A stretch of 8,673 nucleotides of DNA from Minisyncoccota bacterium. Lineage in GTDB: Bacteria > Patescibacteriota > Minisyncoccia > Phycocordibacterales > Phycocordibacteraceae. The stretch's first letter is position 1. The number at the start of each line of letters is the position of its first letter. The notes below the pieces were generated by a model. It worked only from the letters and a program-made list of their open reading frames with translations, was not told where the DNA came from and ran no database searches. Both the position numbers and the translations under genes were made by a program. Positions 7,501-8,673 of the stretch are shown here, one piece after another. Where the stretch lies: positions 1-8,673 of the forward strand of contig JAQUAU010000030.1 of assembly GCA_028687085.1 (NCBI GenBank). Direction: 5' to 3'.

Positions 7501-8673
7501 TACGGAGACTACACAAAAGATTTCGAAATTCAACAACGCAGTATTTTTTTGGCACAAAGCACTACCGGAAGAGTCAGTATCGGAACTACAAATGTGGGAA
7601 GCAGGTTGAACGTGAACGGCGGAGTGTCGATTGGATCTTCATACACTGCTACTGCAGCGCCGACAGATGGAATGATAATACAAGGTGATGTCGGCATCGG
7701 GACGACGAGTCCGTGGGGAAAATTGAGCGTGACGGGCACGGGGACAGGCACAGGACTTGGATTTGTATTTGCAAATAGCGCGAACGATCCAAAAGTGTTC
7801 ATTCAAGACAATGGAAATGTCGGTATGCGTGAAGGCGCCTTCCTCGCTCTCGGCGGAGGCGGTTCCACAGCAGGCGTTGGTTCCACTGGTATATATGTCC
7901 CAGGTGGAACGACCATGAGATTCCAGTTTAACGGGGCACTGTCTAACGCCCGTGTCGATAGTGTGGGATATGCTGTCGACTCTTCTTCGCGTTATGCGTG
8001 GACGTCTGGAGACATCGGGACAGCGCTTGATTCGGGTCTGTCACGCCTGTCTGCCGGAAAAATAGGTGTTGGGAATGGGGCAGTGGGAGATTATAGCGGA
8101 ACACTCATAGCCGGCTCAGTGGGTATCGGAACGACGAGTCCGTGGAAGACTCTCTCGGTTACCGGAGATACTGTAGTTACATCTTCTCTAACAATTGGGA
8201 CAGGAGTAACGGCGGCAACAGGTGTTATACGACTGGGGAATCAACAGTATATTTCAGGCATAAACTTCGTAAGCGGGACAACCAATCGCATGATTGGTAT
8301 GTCTGGGGTTGGTAACAAGATATCAATTGATGCTGACGGAAGTGGAACTATCTTTGGAGGCGGAGTAAACATCCCAAATAGCGCTCCGCTCTTCGGTGTG
8401 AATGCCGCCGGTAATGCTTTCGTGCCAATGGTTACATTGAACTCTAATAACGCAATTATATATGGCGACACAAGTTCTGGCGGGAATCTGACAGGATTGA
8501 TATTTAACGTAACTGGCGGGGAGGCAATGAGAATTATAAGCGGTGGCAACGTCAGCATCGGGACGACGAGTCCGTGGGGGAAGTTGAGCGTGACGGGAAC
8601 AGGCGCGGGCAATGCGTTCGTGGTGGCGGACCATACGAATACCCCTAAATTTGTCGTTACAGATAGCGGGTAT
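1591..8673 (+). CDS. Giant surface fibre/adhesin-like protein with N-terminal HTH and membrane anchor, 3' end missing
   Basis: An uninterrupted frame runs 2,361 codons from ATG 1591 to the window edge without a stop. ATG 1591 is the first start after in-frame TAG 1570-1572. Domains in order are: HTH_17-like (about 8-56; SGYHSDYLARL, VGRNWFV); charged segment; hydrophobic helix about 111-134 after AKKSVRG, with a possible signal-peptidase A-Q-A site at 129-131; Ala-rich helices (about 135-514); Ser/Pro/Ala linker (about 515-576); short coiled coil (about 577-632); then beta-rich fibre with about 14 GNVGIGTT units and a 17-residue tandem array. The HTH should be cytoplasmic and the rest exported. 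The fibre resembles phage tail-fibre and trimeric-adhesin modules and giant Parcubacteria proteins, suggesting attachment, possibly to a host cell. I see no cysteine. A C-terminal peptidase_S74-type chaperone or wall anchor might follow downstream but is not visible. Function is inferred. Confidence 0.93.
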   Translation, partial: MNLLFNEKFIPTKDAGELSGYHSDYLARLARSGKIIGKKVGRNWFVETDSLMLFLSQQDDRKTEYARALALAREKEYRAHHSVVTRATKALTTQVPVAQFVALAKKSVRGEAFALATALFVVSFGAIAAQAAIIPQIAERALALADETATGFSQTFVDVPYAVARRVANTADEVHEIALRVALANERVTANMASLALAEPDLSPLVMALDETAGSRIATERGGQTVVLHETVDAPVLTVADLRVFASDALAAVASPADAYRVLGEKSYEAIVHAFAGYRSLIDAAGDEALALGASTRDMLPTPLKLRRASATIPQFVNKMNLAIGESVISASQAAIRAETTLAYGTAAAAPVAARATVALIGNTGDALAGATSRAPALAQTAFLYATEAPARLAPAIAQAVFDAEYAAARPFIAATSQVTEGYLASIKDIGNVAYSISAEARLPHMNMEAVQDAYLGAIGNIALALETASRMPSVAAAIAALQPVLSPAEHVALTTYQSLHGLFSSTTNALASLFAPASRIAVSSPPASSSLPSAPARSIATTSKQQAGAPSSIAKIPAYSSLPPAPSYPTYVTTLNGVSVSDVTQLLASERSSILATVSGMIQPVSSQVATNIQTIQMVNKIEDLTGLIVRNGDFRGGTFTGGSFTGGFAVSARTGDFEGLTVTGVTTLTTLAAGATTLATTTVTGDVTLSGILTASTKAVAPYFVATDALATSTFAGGFTVGTDKLVIDSTTGRIGIGTTSPSGTLAVEGDVFFTGTTTLTGADKGITFTGTGNHDITATGGTLRIGSNTIIGNIQALDSTVDIGTPSTRFDKIYANEVNASTIVGTLTAGNLTAETFSINSDNLSVDAENSYLSFHRGTVTPNALLTWNAAGNAKRFEFNQPLYIENASASTTLTTLDLKAVAGQTADLLRVASSSGTALFTVTAAGNVGIGTTNPGQKLSIQVASGNAVGMDLRNQDGTSLLTFASDASANESITATGQLIIRSGASNPLIFQTGGANTRMSIDLSGNISMGTVAATTSITGGLTVGTSQFVVQQTSGNVGVGSTTPWGQLSVNPNGITGPAFVIGSSTATNFIVTNGGNVGIGTANPLAKVAINTGANNQVWIGQDTSATSYNTISLNGNLGDGTSIGITGGGALANLYMNAPAGGDIILRPNGVTAGASNETNISAGLLKVYGTAGASLQALASTGMYGYVRLGSGSTLWDIATKDSEYAGAFQFRYGGAVPQVVIQTGGNVGIGTTNPGDKLTVNGTGTFGGFGVISIGDGVQNWNNLTTNADGSFLLGVNLAYSTPNTTPSLITPKAHGRMAGAGIVIPGNASFASSGLAPNDIGFLTTPEGAVSAGAAYTRSPSMVIKASGNVGIGTTTPQYKLDVNGDVNVAAGSAYKYNGVNIITASTTLGNYFSGGAGNLTMTGGWNTANGYQALYYNTTGGHNTANGFQALFSNTTGSYNVASGDSSLAANTTGLYNVASGWDSLLNNISGSGNSAYGHGSLALNTIGNNNTAIGHQSLISNTTGSNNVSVGYDSFLYNKSATSSIAIGHQAARGTAAYNNQGGVYLGYQSGYSAATGSDYNTLLGYQSGYGVTTGARNVLIGQSTIAASYNQVTTGSNNIAIGNDVAVASPTASNQLNIGNLIYGTGLSGTGATLSTGNIGIGTTTPPSKLSVQGTIAVSSGTVFYPNQSWQINSYDGANGKGVGIGYTPDNNGNAIQGLINGSNGNLSINPYAGNVGIGTTNPGGKLEVVGDAGANSRSVVASVAMGASGNAGSYVIKSTYDTIGGIYDAARMSYYGSVGGYANATNYLGLDIATGADTWATKLAIVGNGNVGIGTTSPSQSLSVQGNAYVSGSSFFGGAMTATSSLTINGSLGNFLVKSTGAEMEFSRNSTNYIRATDASGSFQFGTGGVDGRLTILATGNVGIGTTTPDYRLHVNGDVATAGRLYFTSPNTSPAYIQMTSAGGNSESLAIWTRYGDYTKDFEIQQRSIFLAQSTTGRVSIGTTNVGSRLNVNGGVSIGSSYTATAAPTDGMIIQGDVGIGTTSPWGKLSVTGTGTGTGLGFVFANSANDPKVFIQDNGNVGMREGAFLALGGGGSTAGVGSTGIYVPGGTTMRFQFNGALSNARVDSVGYAVDSSSRYAWTSGDIGTALDSGLSRLSAGKIGVGNGAVGDYSGTLIAGSVGIGTTSPWKTLSVTGDTVVTSSLTIGTGVTAATGVIRLGNQQYISGINFVSGTTNRMIGMSGVGNKISIDADGSGTIFGGGVNIPNSAPLFGVNAAGNAFVPMVTLNSNNAIIYGDTSSGGNLTGLIFNVTGGEAMRIISGGNVSIGTTSPWGKLSVTGTGAGNAFVVADHTNTPKFVVTDSGY
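1993..3132 (+). other. Sub-region of giant gene: Ala-rich helical stalk
   Basis: Residues about 135-514 follow the membrane segment and are dominated by Ala, Leu, Val, Glu and Arg with few Gly or Pro. Examples are IAERALALADETATGF and LRVALANERVTANMASLAL. The pattern suggests long amphipathic helices, perhaps a coiled-coil or helical-bundle stalk just outside the membrane. I recognise no named domain. The codon style (GCGCTCGCG) resembles gatB and the HTH-membrane gene rather than the fibre part. Confidence 0.6.
3133..3318 (+). other. Sub-region of giant gene: Ser/Pro/Ala-rich flexible linker
   Basis: Residues about 515-576 are low complexity (SSPPASSSLPSAPARS, later YSSLPPAPSYPTY) and probably a flexible spacer between the helical stalk and the fibre. 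The DNA carries an imperfect direct repeat of roughly 30 bases, starting near 3170 and near 3264 (CCTGC...CAGCTC...CTCCTGCTCC). It also has an inverted 9-mer, TGCTCCTGC (3192-3200) and GCAGGAGCA (3232-3240). This suggests slippage-driven growth of the linker. Confidence 0.6.
5836..6192 (+). repeat. Seven tandem 17-residue (51-bp) beta-roll-like repeats
   Basis: Seven units of exactly 51 bases start at 5836, 5887, 5938, 5989, 6040, 6091 and 6142 (residues 1416-1534). The first reads GGWNTANGYQALYYNTT, the third GSYNVASGDSSLAANTT and the sixth GNNNTAIGHQSLISNTT. The consensus G-x-x-N-x-A-x-G-x-x-(A/S)-L-x-x-N-T-T resembles head repeats of YadA/Hia-type trimeric adhesins and of S74-type tail-fibre proteins. 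The array is Asn/Thr/Gly-rich and AT-richer than its flanks. Each unit differs from the others at the DNA level, so the array is old or under diversifying change. Confidence 0.85.
6193..6540 (+). other. Sub-region of giant gene: degenerate head-like repeats leading back to a GIGTT unit
   Basis: Residues about 1535-1650 continue the head theme with looser spacing: SIAIGHQAARGTA, then GGVYLGYQSGYSAATGSDYNTLLGY, then ARNVLIGQSTIA, then SNNIAIGNDVAVASPTASNQLNIGNLIYGTG. The (N)xxIGxxA / LGYQSGY pattern and the closing NQLNIGNLIYGTG are typical of the head-to-neck transition in tail-fibre-like proteins. GC content rises sharply at about 6220 compared with the tandem array before it. Confidence 0.6.
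7690..7739 (+). repeat. Long near-identical repeat copy A (TSPWGKLSVTG)
   Basis: These 50 bases match 8551-8600 at 46 positions by eye, extending the usual core through SPWGKLSVTGT. Such DNA-level identity, well beyond the core, suggests recent duplication or gene conversion inside the fibre gene. Confidence 0.75.
8551..8600 (+). repeat. Long near-identical repeat copy B (TSPWGKLSVTG)
   Basis: This is the partner of 7690-7739. It differs at four bases, one of which changes the core GIGTT glycine to serine (NVSIGTT). It lies close to the window edge and is followed by GAGNAFVVADHTNTPKFVVTDSGY, a lead-in that normally precedes another GNVGIGTT unit. Confidence 0.75.

Larger units (their letters stand above)
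3793..8598 (+). repeat. Interspersed GNVGIGTTxPxxKLxVxG repeat family (about 14 copies)
   Basis: An 18-residue unit of about 54 bases recurs in frame. Unit starts are 3793, 4378, 4714, 4837, 5296, 5668, 6544, 6775, 7063, 7336, 7567, 7684, 8113 and 8545, with a broken copy near 7813 (NGNVGMREG). Consensus: G-N-V-G-I-G-T-T-(S/N/T)-P-x-x-K-L-x-V-x-G. Units are separated by unrelated sequence, with starts 39 to 292 residues apart. The base sequence GTCGGCATCGGGACGACG is identical in four copies (4384, 5302, 7069, 7690) and one base off in several more. In proteins of this type the unit is thought to form a beta-strand pair ending a fibre segment; that role is inferred. Confidence 0.9.

Noticed and set aside
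3793..8598. Regularly recurring short repeat with unique stretches between, superficially CRISPR-like
   Set aside because: Repeats are in frame, degenerate and unevenly spaced (39-292 codons), and encode a protein motif; no cas genes are present.

Overview
The window looks like a piece of a Candidate Phyla Radiation (Patescibacteria, probably Parcubacteria) chromosome. The evidence is the style of the large fibre protein, which is built from units like GNVGIGTTSPWGKLSVTG and blocks like ATSTFAGGFTVG that I associate with Parcubacteria genomes. It lies beside a housekeeping gene (gatB) and a small HTH-plus-membrane-anchor protein. This placement is recognition from memory, not a database search. 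The standard code fits: no internal UGA or other stop is needed anywhere.

All three genes are on the + strand. (1) 2-406 is the C-terminal end of gatB, the Asp/Glu-tRNA amidotransferase subunit B. (2) 454-1173 encodes a 239-aa protein with an N-terminal excisionase/MerR-type HTH, an acidic linker, one C-terminal transmembrane helix and about 25 residues outside. Its promoter and start codon are arranged as for a leaderless mRNA. After its stop come overlapping small hairpins and then a perfect 20-bp-stem bidirectional terminator (1237-1280). (3) After a roughly 310-bp AT-rich gap with one perfect DnaA-box-like 9-mer, a giant open frame runs from ATG 1591 through the last base of the window (2,361 codons, no stop, 3' end missing).

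The giant protein begins with the same type of HTH as its neighbour. It continues with a signal-anchor or late signal peptide (about residues 111-134), an Ala-rich helical region (about 135-514), a Ser/Pro/Ala linker (about 515-576), a short predicted coiled coil (about 577-632), and then more than 1,700 residues of beta-rich fibre. The fibre has about 14 copies of the GNVGIGTT unit separated by unrelated cassettes of 39-292 residues. It also has a seven-copy, 17-residue tandem array (5836-6192) resembling the heads of trimeric adhesins and phage tail fibres. No cysteine occurs in my translation.

Together, genes 2 and 3 read as a pair of membrane proteins that put the same DNA-binding-type domain in the cytoplasm, one of them attached to a very long surface fibre. 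That pairing, and the mosaic fibre with its core conserved at the DNA level, are the most interesting content. No mobile element, CRISPR array, tRNA or rRNA was seen. Open frames on the - strand, and in the other + frames over the giant gene, look like shadows.
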